This document shows positions 10,985 to 22,697 of a stretch of DNA of 64,000 nucleotides, one piece after another. The stretch's first letter is position 1. The number at the start of each line of letters is the position of its first letter. The notes beneath the pieces were generated by a model. It did no database searches. It saw only the letters and a list, made by a program, of their open reading frames with translations, and was not told the origin of the DNA. The stretch is from Actinomucor elegans. Its lineage: Eukaryota; Mucoromycota; Mucoromycetes; Mucorales; Mucoraceae. Made by a program: the position numbers and the translations under genes. Location: positions 1,922,001 through 1,986,000 of the forward strand of contig JAMSLZ010000007.1 in NCBI GenBank assembly GCA_026027325.1, written 5' to 3'.

Positions 10985-13900
10985 ATTCTTCAGTGCACTA
11001 AAATTGTTTTGGCCAGCGTTTATACAGACTCCCCTCCCCCCTTAGGCATCGAGTGGTATAAAGATCATGGCGCATTTCCCTTCAAATAAGGGGAAATTTC
11101 TACTGTATAGATAAAATGTCCATATGAGCTCTAGTTTGTTTTACAAAATCATCATTCACGTTTTTTCTAAATGAAACAATTATAAAAGAAAAAATAGAGA
11201 TGCATACTTTGACGTGCATAAAGTATTATTGCATTAAATATTATGACTTTCTAGTGCCATTTATATCAGAAACAATTGACCCAAAACTAGAAGGAGATGC
11301 AGAATTACTGGATTTTTGTGTATACATAAAACAGAGAGAGAGAGAGAGAAAGTTTCTTGTCCCTTTACACATACATTTACCTCGCATGTTAGCTGAATTA
11401 CCAGCCTAGCCATTCTCGTTCACTTAAGAAGAATTCGAGTGCATTCAATGCTGGGTTAACTAATTTGTTGCGAAAAGACTGGTAATAAAATTTTGTCCAG
11501 AAAGCATGTAGGATGACTGTTCGCGTTTCTATCGTCCACTCTGGCGCCAAATTAATATAAGTTTACTGTTCCAAGTCTGCTCAAAAATGGTCAAATTCTA
11601 ATAGTTTTTCTGAAAAAGGCGGGACAGACACTACTGCCATGGTATATATATCTTAGAATTTTACAGGGAGTATGTTGGATATCTCGAATCTTTTACCTAT
11701 TTGCAATTATATTGTATTGTTTACTGTGATGACTTGGTGTCCATAAATTACAGTCATCGTATATACTAGTTGGGCAAATACTATCGTGTAATCTGACTTA
11801 ATAACTATCACATCATCAACTTTATCGCGAATAGTATACTGCACTTTAAGAAGTAGATCTTTATGCAAGTTATTGCTAGGGCTCGCATCAACTGCCCTAT
11901 GATCTTCGGATTCTTGTTTTTAATGCATTTCTATATAGAACTACACGATCTAAGATTTACTGTCTATGCATATTGAATAATTTATCTTCATTTATATCGC
12001 GAATTTCTAATGAAGAAAAAAATCTGGTTATCGCTGCAACTATAGTATCAAAATTTTGGTGTGCAAACTCTCTTTAAAAGATAGAATTTCTTTTTGAGTA
12101 GTGGTTGTCCTTGTAATTACTCAACACCGATAATAGACAGCTAGATAAGTTAGCAATATTTGGCATATCATTCAAGCATTCCTAATTAATTTTTTTTCTC
12201 AAACATTCATCTGCATTTATACCTTCGTCGACTATGCTGACTAGTTTTTTTTTTTTTAATTTATCAGATCGCTGTGTATAAATTCGATAAAGTTATCATA
12301 GTAATTATTTAGTTTAGTTGCTGACGATCAAGGATGCTTTCCAACTCTGTTCGGCTGGAAAGGCTGTTGACTACTTAGATTAGCCATAAGCTGGTTTTGA
12401 GTATGGGGATTTCAATTACTATTGAGCCATCGAAACTAGTTTCTTGCTCGTTTTTTATTTCTCAAATTTCGTATGTCAGAATAATAATGAAAGACTCAAA
12501 AAAAATAGCAGGGCAAATAATGATAATCACAGTAGAATAAGAACGATTATATCTGTTTAGTCGGCCGTCTATAACAAATTTTGCAAATATAAGTGACACT
12601 TACCAAAGATTACTTGTAATAGGAGTTTCTTAATAGGTATCCTCCATCCTCAACTTGAGCTGCTAATCAAATTTAACTATAAACCGAGATTGATCAAGAG
12701 ATCTAGTGACAGTTAGACCTAGGTAATATAAAATACATGCTTTGAAACCAATTACTAAAACACAATACGCTCAAGGCTCTCTGACAGCTAAATACAGTAA
12801 TTTGTTCAGAATAAGTATTACTGATTAGGTGTAAGCTCGACAGAAGTCTCTTACTTCTATACCAATTTTCAGGGCTTCTAATGATTGAGTCTACACGGAT
12901 CTTTAGTCGGTATCCACGATTTTTGACGGAAATCTGTGAAAATCAAAATCACATCTAGTTTAAGAACTAATCAAGGAGAATATTTGAAACTGAAGGCATA
13001 TATAATATCGATAGTTTTCTGTCCTTGTTTATAATTTCTATAATGATGCTCTCCCAGAATTCGGGCATTATTTTTAATTCGACTTTCGAATAATAATAAA
13101 AAGGATTTATACACGAACGATAATTTAACAAAGTTGGTTTACAGCATTGATGCATCGAATAACATAAATATTATTTAGTATTTTCTTCGAATGATGGAAC
13201 TATTTTGATAAACGGTAGTAAATTATATACATTGGTAATGTGGGTTTTTACTCTGTATGATTAACTTGAATAATTTGAAGATAACATGGATAAACAACAT
13301 ATAGACAATTAGATACTAGACTGAAAGCTATACCAATTGAATATATAGTACATTGAATGAAGAATGTATGTCGAAAATTAGACTTTTAAAATTATATTAT
13401 TTCCTTTTTTTATGGTTTTCAAGAACTTGATTCCCATAAATAACCTTCGAGCCAGATCACAGAATGAGATAATAAAATAAACATAACTAAAACAAATACA
13501 TATACAATGCTAAAATAGCCGTCAATCTCCAGTTCTACTTAAAAAACAGATAGCCCGTAATCGAGTGAGTGAAGAAACATCGATGCACTGAAATTTCGAC
13601 AATATCAACACTTTATCCAAATCTGCAATTCGTTTATAAAATAAACTACTGCATTGGCTAGGAAACTTATTTATAAAATGAACATATTGTACATTCGATA
13701 ATTCACAATAAAATGATCCATTTCTTACACCAAGGTCATCTCTTTTTAGTAAACCATGCTTATAACGAGATACTGCATCCACTGAAGGCTTTGATGTGAC
13801 TATAACGGAATAGAAATTCATCTGAACTTATTAGTCTGCAAATGATTACGCTATTAATTACTCTTTCCCATTCTTAAATTATAGCTTGTATTCGCTTTTT

Positions 13901-14444
13901 TTCCTATCCAATTAAGAGCCTTGACTATAAGTCAGAAGCGCTGCTCTCATATCATGCAAGTTGATCTTATAAACTTCTACTTAATTACTATTCTTAATCT
14001 ATTTCACATTATCATTTTAAGAAGAAATGATACTCATTACCCAATAGTCTTGCCTTCCCTATCGTTATATGCCCTTTTCTTCTGCATATCTGTTGTTTTA
14101 TATATATATATATAAAGAATCCTTTTGTGGTATTACATGACAAAAATTTAACTAACATGAAACTAGCAAACTATCAACAATTAGATCCTTGATTCTCATG
14201 ATATTATGACGAAAGGATTTTGTTTTCTATATGCAAATATCTTTTATAATATTTTTGGGAAACATGTAAATAATCACCATAATTATCCCAATCATTTTAA
14301 TTTTCATATTAGTCAATTGATTTAATAGATCTAACATTGACATGGTAATTAACTTTAAAACATGACATTTATTACAAAATAATCTAAATACGATTACCAC
14401 ACATATCTACATACACTACTTAAGTGTAAAAAAGTATAAAAAAT
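10985..14444. other. Gene-poor region of about 3.5 kb
   Basis: AT-rich sequence with frequent stops in all frames. An open frame at 13522-13821 on the minus strand (99 aa, MNFYSVIVTSKPS...) has balanced composition, but I recognise no domain and no neighbouring exons. A short AG repeat lies at 11334-11349 and an AT repeat at 14101-14114. Nothing else can be supported. Confidence 0.4.
13522..13821 (-). CDS. Hypothetical 99-aa open frame
   Basis: A single open frame inside an otherwise empty 3.5-kb stretch. The composition is protein-like and Leu/Ser-rich (KVLILSKF, CIDVSSLTRLRAICFL), slightly reminiscent of leucine-rich F-box proteins, but this is weak. I see no promoter, introns or homologous neighbour. 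It may be a gene fragment or chance. Confidence 0.2.
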   Translation of the reverse strand: MNFYSVIVTSKPSVDAVSRYKHGLLKRDDLGVRNGSFYCELSNVQYVHFINKFPSQCSSLFYKRIADLDKVLILSKFQCIDVSSLTRLRAICFLSRTGD

Positions 14445-14516
14445 CTCTCCGGCGGGGAATTGAACCCCGGTCTCCCGCGTGACAGGCGGGGATACTCACC
14501 ACTATACTACCGAAGA
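14445..14516 (-). tRNA. tRNA-Asp (GTC)
   Basis: The minus strand folds as a complete cloverleaf. The acceptor arms TCTTCGG and CCGGAGA pair, including one G-U. The anticodon stem CCCGC/GCGGG encloses loop CTGTCAC with anticodon GTC. The T stem CGGGG/CCCCG encloses TTCAATT. The discriminator base is G, as in eukaryotic tRNA-Asp. There is no intron. Confidence 0.96.
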
Positions 14517-15858
14517 AGCTTATATTTTGTCAGTCTTGCAGATGGTAAAGATGTTTACTTTTTAATAATAGAAAATCACGTGTTTTGAAATAACGCAGCC
14601 AATAGAATAATTGAATGTAACTTGAGGTAAGTACAGGACTTGGAAATATTTTATAAGATAAGAGATTATGTTTATTTTGATGTGTTCTAAAAGCTATTTA
14701 TACTATTTTGAATGTTATATGTTTGTTATAAATCATATGTTAAATTATACAATATATGACGATAAAAATGCTTAATAATATATATATCATTGTGAATAGC
14801 GTGATAAACTTTATATGTCTTTTCGTCTCCTGACATTTTGTAAAATCGGTTTGAAATGCCTTTTCCTCTTTTGTGCCTTTTGGAGTCGTACTTCTAAATG
14901 CAGCGGAACGTCTTGCATTAATTCGTCTGGCGCGACAATTTGAAAAAGTGAATAAATAATAATAAGATAAAATTATATATTTAATCACCGCAGCCAATTA
15001 GATAACTGTAAATAATCTGCCGCCACCAATGGAATCAAGTGTCTTTCTTGATCGTTATGTAATATCTGAGATCCAATTATGTTTCTGCATGTTATAAAAA
15101 TTATATAAAACTACAATTAAAGGCCTTCTAATGGTTTATCGTATAGAAAAGTAAAAGATAATTCTTAGTTCACTAAACTCTTTTTGAGAAGCAATTAAAA
15201 GTTAACAATTTTTATAAATTAACAACATTATTTTTTATATATAAACAGGATACCAAATAATACAAGTTTGAAAGCAGCTTATTTCTGTGAATTTTTAATT
15301 TTCGAATTCTATTTTAACTTCATTGAAATTGGACATTATTTTCGAATATTATCAAGAAAGCAGCTCTATGTTTATGTATAAAGAGGCAATACTCAAGCTT
15401 TGCTTTTTTAATAATGTGTATATTATATTACTGTGTAAACTTAAAATAATTCGAATTGATTCTCTTTGGATATATAAAATCAGGCTCTATATACTATTAT
15501 TACCGGTGTTGTTATATCCGGTGCTAAAGACGAATGATATAATTTAAAATACAAAAATAAAAGAATAGACAGTAAAATGGAATCAGCTATCCTGATAGTA
15601 AAAGTTATTCTAATCTTTATTCACAATTCAAAATCAAGTCTTCTTTGACGGACATCTTGTTTCATATAAATTTGGTACGTATATTAGGAGAAAGCATAAA
15701 TATAATGTTGCTTTTTCATGCAAAATGGAACAGTTGCTTTCTTGATAATGTTTATTATACTTAATAATAATTTTAATTTATGAAAAAAAGTTATAAATTA
15801 TAAAGTATATGGATATATTAAAAAAAATAGGACATATACAATAGATTTAAAATATATA
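14517..15858. other. Repeat-rich AT-rich intergenic region
   Basis: No supported gene. Short blocks here recur in altered form around 17.24-17.64 kb: a block with AAAAGATAAT near 15155 and 17249, and a TATAAAATCAGGCT block near 15474 and 17587. This suggests a decayed duplication flanking the inverted-repeat element. A minus-strand open frame at 14740-14997 holds an Arg/Lys-rich core (RARRINARRSAAFR), but nothing I recognise. Confidence 0.4.
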
Positions 15859-16047
15859 TTAATTGTAGATATCCGTCTTTATATACATTTCATCAGAGCT
15901 TAATAGTGCAGCATTCAATCTATCAGCACGCATGGCCGTACAACGGAGTCCAATCCCAGCAGTCACTAATAAGCCTTTCAACCACGCATTGTTGCAATTG
16001 TATAATCCACGCGTTATTCGATATTCAGGTCTCATCTTGAGATACAC
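15859..16047 (-). pseudogene. Fragment of an unidentified repeated coding sequence
   Basis: A 62-aa open frame contains GLRCTAMRADRLNAALLSSDEM. The same peptide block, with two changes (GLRFTAMRADRLNATLL), is encoded by the minus strand near 59683-59746. Several DNA differences between the two copies are silent, which is what a once-translated sequence would show. I do not recognise the protein family. It is probably a remnant of a mobile element or a multicopy gene. Confidence 0.4.
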
Positions 16048-16128
16048 TCGATACTACTCGATAGTATGATGCCGCGTGTTTCTTGTAATGATTATTGGCT
16101 AATTGTTCTAAGGATGACACATCGCTTG

Positions 16129-16437
16129 TGAGGAACTATCTATACCAGTATTATAAACAAGTATATTTTCAGATAATAAAACAAGGTCCAAAGATACAAC
16201 TTTTAAAAGAACTAAATAAATGATAAATTATTTTTAAAATATGTAAAAGTGTATCAATAATTTCTTAATTATATCATTAAAACCATATTTGTATCAATAA
16301 ATAAACAAAAAGGTCAGAGTGGGAGTCTGACGTGTGAAGGTAAGCAAAGTGCAACCTTCTGGGCCGTGTGTGGTATCATGATGTTCTGGGGTTGTGAACA
16401 TGCTTGATACATGGTAGAGTGGAGCAGATTGTTCCTC
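16129..16437 (+). repeat. 309-bp inverted repeat, left arm
   Basis: This arm begins TGAGGAACTATC and ends GATTGTTCCTC. Its reverse complement reappears at 17718-18026 with no difference that I can find over 309 bp. The arm's own ends are short inverted repeats (GAGGAAC/GTTCCTC). It could be a long terminal inverted repeat of a foldback or DNA element, or one of two solo LTR-like insertions. No target-site duplication is obvious. Confidence 0.9.
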
Positions 16438-17717
16438 TGTATTTATGCAGGCCCCGTTAATCTGATTGGGTTATTAGATAGAGTCCGTGTATGACATAAG
16501 TGAACAGTTGATTCCTTACTATTATGTCGATGCAAGATAGTAGGTGGAATACAACAGGTGTGGTAAATATAGACCATCTACCTACACGGGCATAAGAATA
16601 ATAGTCTACTTTATGCCCTGTGTGACACCTAAGCTGGGTACATAATTTAATAACAATGATATATCAACAATAACAATAACAATAACACATAAGTGTAGTA
16701 ACAACAACAACAATAACAATCAGCTGTTGTAAATGATCATGATTATATTAATAAGAGAATACTGCACAGATATAAAATCGTATAGATATCCTTATATATA
16801 GCTGCAGAAGTGTATTAAACATTATTACCAAGAACCAGATTGCAAATGACTGTATTTGATTACGTTGAAGATCTTTATTTATATATCACACTGAGAAAGT
16901 AGACGCTAATTGATAAATGCTATCTTTCACACCAAATATACATCTAGTATTATTACCTTTGAATATAATGATCGCGTTTTATCACCTTTTGACCAGTTAA
17001 TCAATTCTTGATCTGCTAATAAAAACTATCAGCAGTTTTAAAAGTATTTTCTATCTTTCTATAAACTATGTATACCATCTTTACAACAATAGCAAACAAA
17101 GCTGGGAATAATTGAATAGAATAAAAAGCATATAAAAGATACCGAATTAGAGGCATCTAAAAGGACTTTACTCATTTTGAATAAGCATCATCCATAGAGG
17201 ACATTGAAGATATTTTCTAGTTTTATAACAATTCCCTACAGAAAGGTAAAAGATAATCCTTAGTTAAGTATGTGGCGAAATTTACATATAGCACTCTGCA
17301 TATATATTAAAAAGACAGGATTCATCTAATAACCATTCATGTCAAAAGAGGGAGTTTTGGATCACCGCTGAAAAGACGATTAATGCAGTGAACGTATATC
17401 AATAAAAGGCCTTTGGTTGTTACTAAGGGACGACCATTTCCTTTGAAGTACAAATACAACAAGGAATACAAGCTAAATAGAATAACTTAACTCATTTTGA
17501 ATCAATAAAACCCCATAAAAAGGTTCTAACTGATTCATTTGCTTTTATTTAATTTTTACCACAAACTGAACTTCTTTTTTTTTGGGTATAAAATCAGGCT
17601 TCATATATAATATCAAATTATCGGGTATATATAACTAATAGTATACAAGAACCCCGATGCAGAATTATATTATTTGTAGGATAGTTGTTGAGATATATAT
17701 ATTTGTTAATATAAATT
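16438..17717. other. Spacer between the 309-bp arms
   Basis: About 1.28 kb of AT-rich DNA with no open frame of note. The 16497-16575 part matches a second locus near 59755-59830. A 12-bp stem with loop lies at 16584-16624 (ACACGGGCATAA / TTATGCCCTGTGT, one mismatch). A CAATAA-type simple repeat spans about 16658-16720. It does not encode a transposase or reverse transcriptase. Confidence 0.6.
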
Positions 17718-18026
17718 GAGGAACAATCTGCTCCACTCTACCATGTATCAAGCATGTTCACAACCCCAGAACATCATGATACCACACACGGCCCAGAAGG
17801 TTGCACTTTGCTTACCTTCACACGTCAGACTCCCACTCTGACCTTTTTGTTTATTTATTGATACAAATATGGTTTTAATGATATAATTAAGAAATTATTG
17901 ATACACTTTTACATATTTTAAAAATAATTTATCATTTATTTAGTTCTTTTAAAAGTTGTATCTTTGGACCTTGTTTTATTATCTGAAAATATACTTGTTT
18001 ATAATACTGGTATAGATAGTTCCTCA
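17718..18026 (-). repeat. 309-bp inverted repeat, right arm
   Basis: Reverse complement of 16129-16437, identical by eye. With the T at 17717 the copy reads TGAGGAAC...GTTCCTCA, so it has the TG...CA ends typical of LTRs. The 5 bp on either side (TAAAT and TTACA) do not match, so there is no target-site duplication. Confidence 0.9.
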
Positions 18027-18134
18027 TTACATTATGATGATGATTATGTTTTAAGTCGAAACTTGTATTATACTATGTGCGAAGTCTGGTTCAGCACACA
18101 TAGGTTAAAATAGAGAGCTCCGTATATTATAGAT

Positions 18135-18410
18135 GACGGTTTTGGGAGGTAATTAACATACAATCTTTAGAGTGAGCATGTATCTGGATGATACTATGCG
18201 GTATTAAAATACAAAGCACTACACATATTTAAGATCTCAGTTCATCTAATCTGACATTCAATAATAATACGATATTTAATAGAGCTCAAGCTATGCAATA
18301 TAGAGATCTTGGTCTTTCTTTTACATTAATAAACAAACCGCACGTTCAGCGTGATCGAATTGTTTTAGTCCCTTTTGTAGTAGAAATCAACTTATATATT
18401 CCATATAACT
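18135..18410 (+). repeat. Degenerate copy of a dispersed locus also found near 58.64 kb
   Basis: From ACGGTTTTGGGAGGTAATTA onward this stretch aligns with 58637-58860. The 58-kb copy keeps an 85-aa open frame (MSVYLDDTMHYTYLRSQ...). This copy has two small insertions (about 18 and 16 bp) and an early stop, so it looks like the decayed partner. I do not recognise the encoded protein. Confidence 0.65.
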
Positions 18411-18763
18411 CTCAATAGAGCTCAGAATATCAATTATTAAATAAAAATCAATCCTTTTATTCTAGTATAAATCCAATTTGCTACGCCAGCACGGAAGTTA
18501 TTGATATTCAATGTGATTTACATCGATATTCACACGACGGAGTAAACACAACAGCTAAAGCATAAATTTACAAAGCCTAAAACTGCACTTTATTATATTT
18601 TAACAGCCAGAGAAATAGCAATCGAAGTGCAACACTCTGAAATCCATATCACGTGATGAATCAAATATTTAATTCACCGAATCCAATCAGAGGCTCAACA
18701 TCACGTGATTTCAATTAAAAAATTATACCTGATTATAATTTTTCTAATTATTTATTTCAAGTT
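18411..18763. other. Intergenic, no gene seen
   Basis: AT-rich spacer before the tRNA-Gln gene. ATCACGTGA palindromes occur near 18647 and 18701 (E-box core CACGTG). No coding signal. Confidence 0.4.
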
Positions 18764-18835
18764 GGTTTCATAGTGTAATGGTTATCATATCGGTCTTTGA
18801 ATCCGGTGATCCGAGTTCGATTCTCGGTGAGACCT
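18764..18835 (+). tRNA. tRNA-Gln (TTG)
   Basis: The acceptor arms GGTTTCA and TGAGACC pair, with one G-U, and the discriminator is T. The D arm reads GTGTAATGGTTATC. The anticodon loop CTTTGAA presents TTG. The T arm CCGAG/CTCGG encloses TTCGATT. Positions 31-39 of the anticodon stem form a T-T mismatch, otherwise the cloverleaf is complete. There is no intron. Confidence 0.92.
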
Positions 18836-19017
18836 ACCTTTTTATCTTTTGGTACTAATGTGGTGTATGTAGCTATAACTTCTTTTGTGCAATACATTCA
18901 TTCTGAAAGGAAGTGGCATGTTTCTATAGTAATGGAGCTTTTGCCGGCATATAGTATTTAACATGTCTTTAATGTATTTACAAGAAGTTTATTATATGTA
19001 TAAGAATATTGACTAGT

Positions 19018-22000
19018 TTAAACAGCGTCCTCTAATATCATGCGTGGAGAGATATTCATGGCCATGAGTTCTTGGAAAAGTAATTTGGCAGCATAGGGTA
19101 TTTCCATTGTCTTCATATGCTTAGAACTCTTACAATACTGGCACCAACCAGAGTAACCAATCAAACCACAACCATCACATATATGAACTTCAAATGCATC
19201 AGAAGAAATCATTAAACGTTCTAAGAGCAACATAGAAGCGCCATAACCGATAAGACAATCACGTTCCATTTCACCCAAACGAAGACCACCATCTCTTGAA
19301 CGACCTTCTGTAGGTTGACGAGTTAATGTAGCACGAGGACCTCTATTGATTAAAAAAAAAAAGTCAATTAAAACCAAAACTCAAGTTCTATAAAATTAGA
19401 TAGTACCTCGCTCGAGCATGCATTTTATCCATCACCATGTGCTTCAATTTTTGATAATAGATAGGACCAAAGAAGATATAAGCAGATAATGGCTCACCAG
19501 TAATACCGGACGTAACGTAGTCTTTACCAGAATAATTGAAGCCATGATTGATAAGAATCTGACTCATATCTTCAACTTTGGAGCCACCAAAGGCAGTACC
19601 ATATTGTAATGACCCGTCTAAAACACCTGCTTTACCAGCCAATAATTCAATCATTTTACCTACTGTCATACGAGATGGGAAACCGTGAGGATTCATAATG
19701 ATGTCAGGGCATACACCCAAATCACTAAAAGGCATATCTTCTTGCTGTACAATGATACCACAAACACCTTTCTGACCGTGACGAGATGAGAACTTATCAC
19801 CAAGTTCAGGACGACGAGTCTGACGGATATTGACCTTGATCAAGGTCTGGTCAGATTCTGTAGTTGTGAATAGAACTTTGTCGACATAGCCAGTTTGAGG
19901 TGATTTATAACGTTGGGGTTGAGGTTTATAAGCTACGCTTTGGGCGGCACCAGGAACACCAGCATCAATACCGCTGCTCACTGGAACTTGCTTGTTGATG
20001 AATACAGAACCCATTTCAAGTGGCTCGCCAACGCCTGCAATACCATCTTGTTCAACTGCGTCAAAACTATCGTTCCAGGTATCAGATTCACGAGCTGGAG
20101 GATCCGCCAAACGATCATGTGTGCCATTAGGATATCGCTTCACTAGATTGGCATATTTACGCATAACTTGACAACGACCAAAACCACGATCCAAACCACT
20201 CTTGTTCAAAACCAAAGCATCTTCAATATCATAGCCAGAATAACTCATGACAGCGACAGTCGCGTTTTGGCCAGCAGGCAATTTATCATAGCCGATTAGT
20301 TCGATCGTCTTTGTTTTAACCATGGGTTGTTGAGGGTAAACCATGAGATAGATCAAGGTTTCAATACGGTTCAATTGATTATAACCGATGGCACCAATAG
20401 CTTGCTTACCCATTGCACATTGATAAGTATTACGAGGTGATTGATTGTGATGAGGGTAAGGAATGAGACCAGCAACAGCACCGAGGATAGTAAAAGGCTC
20501 AATTTCTAAATGAGTAGTCTGTGGTATAATGTCCTTTTCATATACGGCGATATTGGCATCACTTTCTTCATTCACATCAACGTATTCAACTAGACCTTTC
20601 TTCAAGAAATCATCAAAAGTCAGTTTTCCAGCAATCAAATCATGAACGTGTTGCTGTGTCACTGCAGGTCTTTGCTTCTCTACAATAATCAAGGGTCGAC
20701 AAATACGACCACCATCAGAAGATAGATTAACAGTTCTTTGATGTGTGTTAACAAACACAGATACGAATTCAGATATACGGCCAGCACGACGCAAACGACG
20801 GAAACTACCGACAAACTGCTGGACTCTACGCGTCACACCCAAAATCACACCATTCATTAATACAATAAAGGTATTGGGTTGATACAATTCAGCACCAGTT
20901 AATAGATTCACATCTTCAACACCCAAGGCAAAAGCAATCTTTCGAATAGGTTCTTCTTCTTGATCCGTTGTAATGTGGGTCATTAAAGCCAAGTTCTTGA
21001 CTAAACCACATGCTTCACCTTCTGGTGTATCTGAAGGACACAACATACCCCATTGTGAAGGCTGCAGAGCTCTTGGACCAGACACCTTTCTTGTCTTTTC
21101 AAATTGTGAAGAAATACGTGTCATCATACCCAAAGCTGAAATATAAGACAGACGCGATAATACTTGAGTAATACCAGCACGGTCCATTTTGAAACGTTTA
21201 AGAACCCAATTACCCGTAGAAATAGCACGAATGAATCCACTAGTAATGTGATCACCATGCAATACCAATTGATTGAAAATATCAAACTCTTGAGTACGAT
21301 TAGGCTTTTTGAGTACCTTGTCTGCATTGATCTTGAGATCTGAATTGAACTTTTTGAAAAGATCTTCAAATAGCAGCGACAAGAGCTGACCAGCTAATTC
21401 CAAACGTTTGTTACCAACATAATCACGATCATCCACTTGTACTTCATCTGTCATGGCTACCAATACACGACGGATCATGACAGCAGCATAGATACTCTTT
21501 TCTCGGAAATTCAGATTTTCAACTGGAACATGTGCTAAAATAACAGTAGCAAGTACTTCTAAAGCTTCTTCAGCCAATGTTTTGCGTACAGTTGAATACT
21601 TTCGGTTGACTTTGACTTTGGCTCCAATATAATCGAGCGCTTGCATTTGAGTGAATACACGCAAACGCGAAGATTCTTCAATGTTGATAGCAAATACGTC
21701 GTTTAAGTCGTGATCATTACCACAAACAAGCTGAGCAATCTCTCGATCAGATTGCACACCAAGTGCTTTCATAAAAATAGCGACTGGAATATCTTCTGCA
21801 ATTGAGTTGTGTTTCAAGTAGATCTTGTTGTGTTTAACAAAGATGGCTGTCTTGGATTTACGTTCATGAGTAGAACTAGAAACCTATTAGCCCATGATTA
21901 CATTCCAGATTTGTAAGAAATTACCTTTGAACATTGGCAATGATATTGTTCTTTTTGTCTACATCCACAATAATACGATTCTTGGATAACTGCTCCTGGA

Positions 22001-22697
22001 CCAAAATGACTTTTTCTGTACCCTTTACTACAAAGTATCCACCGGGATCTAAAGGACATTCTTTCATACGGGCCAATTCAGCTTCATTTTTGCCAGTCAA
22101 AACACAGTGCGAAGAGCGCAACATAATAGGTAAACGGCCAATCATGACATTTTTTCTCTTAACAATCTGGCGACCACGAGTATATTCAACATCGACAAAG
22201 ATATTGGCTGAATATGTCAAATCACGTAAACGACATTCGTGTGGTGTATAACTACGGTTGGCTACATCTGCATCAGTACGTTCTGGACTGCCTACACGGA
22301 TACCTGTATACCTATCAAAGAACAGGTCAGCTTCTATGCAGTTTGTATATCTACCACTCGTGCTTACTTCAGGTAAAAGTGTGGGTCAACGTCAGAAGTT
22401 ACTTTCTCGTTGGCTTTAATAATTTTTCGAAGATCGACATTGATAAAGTAATTGAACGAATCGATATGCTGCTTAACAAGACCTTTTACTTTTAAAAAAG
22501 CTGGTAATAACTTCCACTTGTCCTATTTATACAAAGAGCGTTTAGACTCGAAATATCTGCTTGTTATCTAGTGACAGTACTTGTATTTCTTTGACAGGTG
22601 CAGAAAGATGCTTTCCTTCGTAGTATTCTGCCTTTAAAGGCTCAAAAGAGTCCTTTTCATGCTCATGGTCGTGATCATGTTCCATTTTATCAACCAT
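19018..22697 (-). CDS. RET1: RNA polymerase III second-largest subunit RPC2
   Basis: Five exons (22697-22581, 22522-22368, 22311-21925, 21875-19407, 19342-19018) give 1150 aa, matching the family's ~1130-1150. Pol III-specific blocks are seen: [54 protein letters not shown] and the hybrid-binding region ([15 protein letters not shown]). The clamp region holds the C-terminal zinc ribbon ([16 protein letters not shown]). The C-terminus [11 protein letters not shown] is RPC2-like, not RPB2-like. The enzyme makes tRNAs and 5S rRNA in the nucleus. The acceptor at 21876 was chosen because it alone restores the family's [10 protein letters not shown]. The His/Asp/Glu-rich N-terminus ([12 protein letters not shown]) is a lineage-specific extra. 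Confidence 0.97.

Noticed and set aside
16129..18026. Complete LTR retrotransposon
   Set aside because: The 309-bp copies are inverted, not direct, and no gag or pol coding sequence lies between them.
18764..18835. tRNA-Glu
   Set aside because: The D arm resembles tRNA-Glu, but the anticodon loop CTTTGAA reads TTG (Gln) and the acceptor sequence fits tRNA-Gln.
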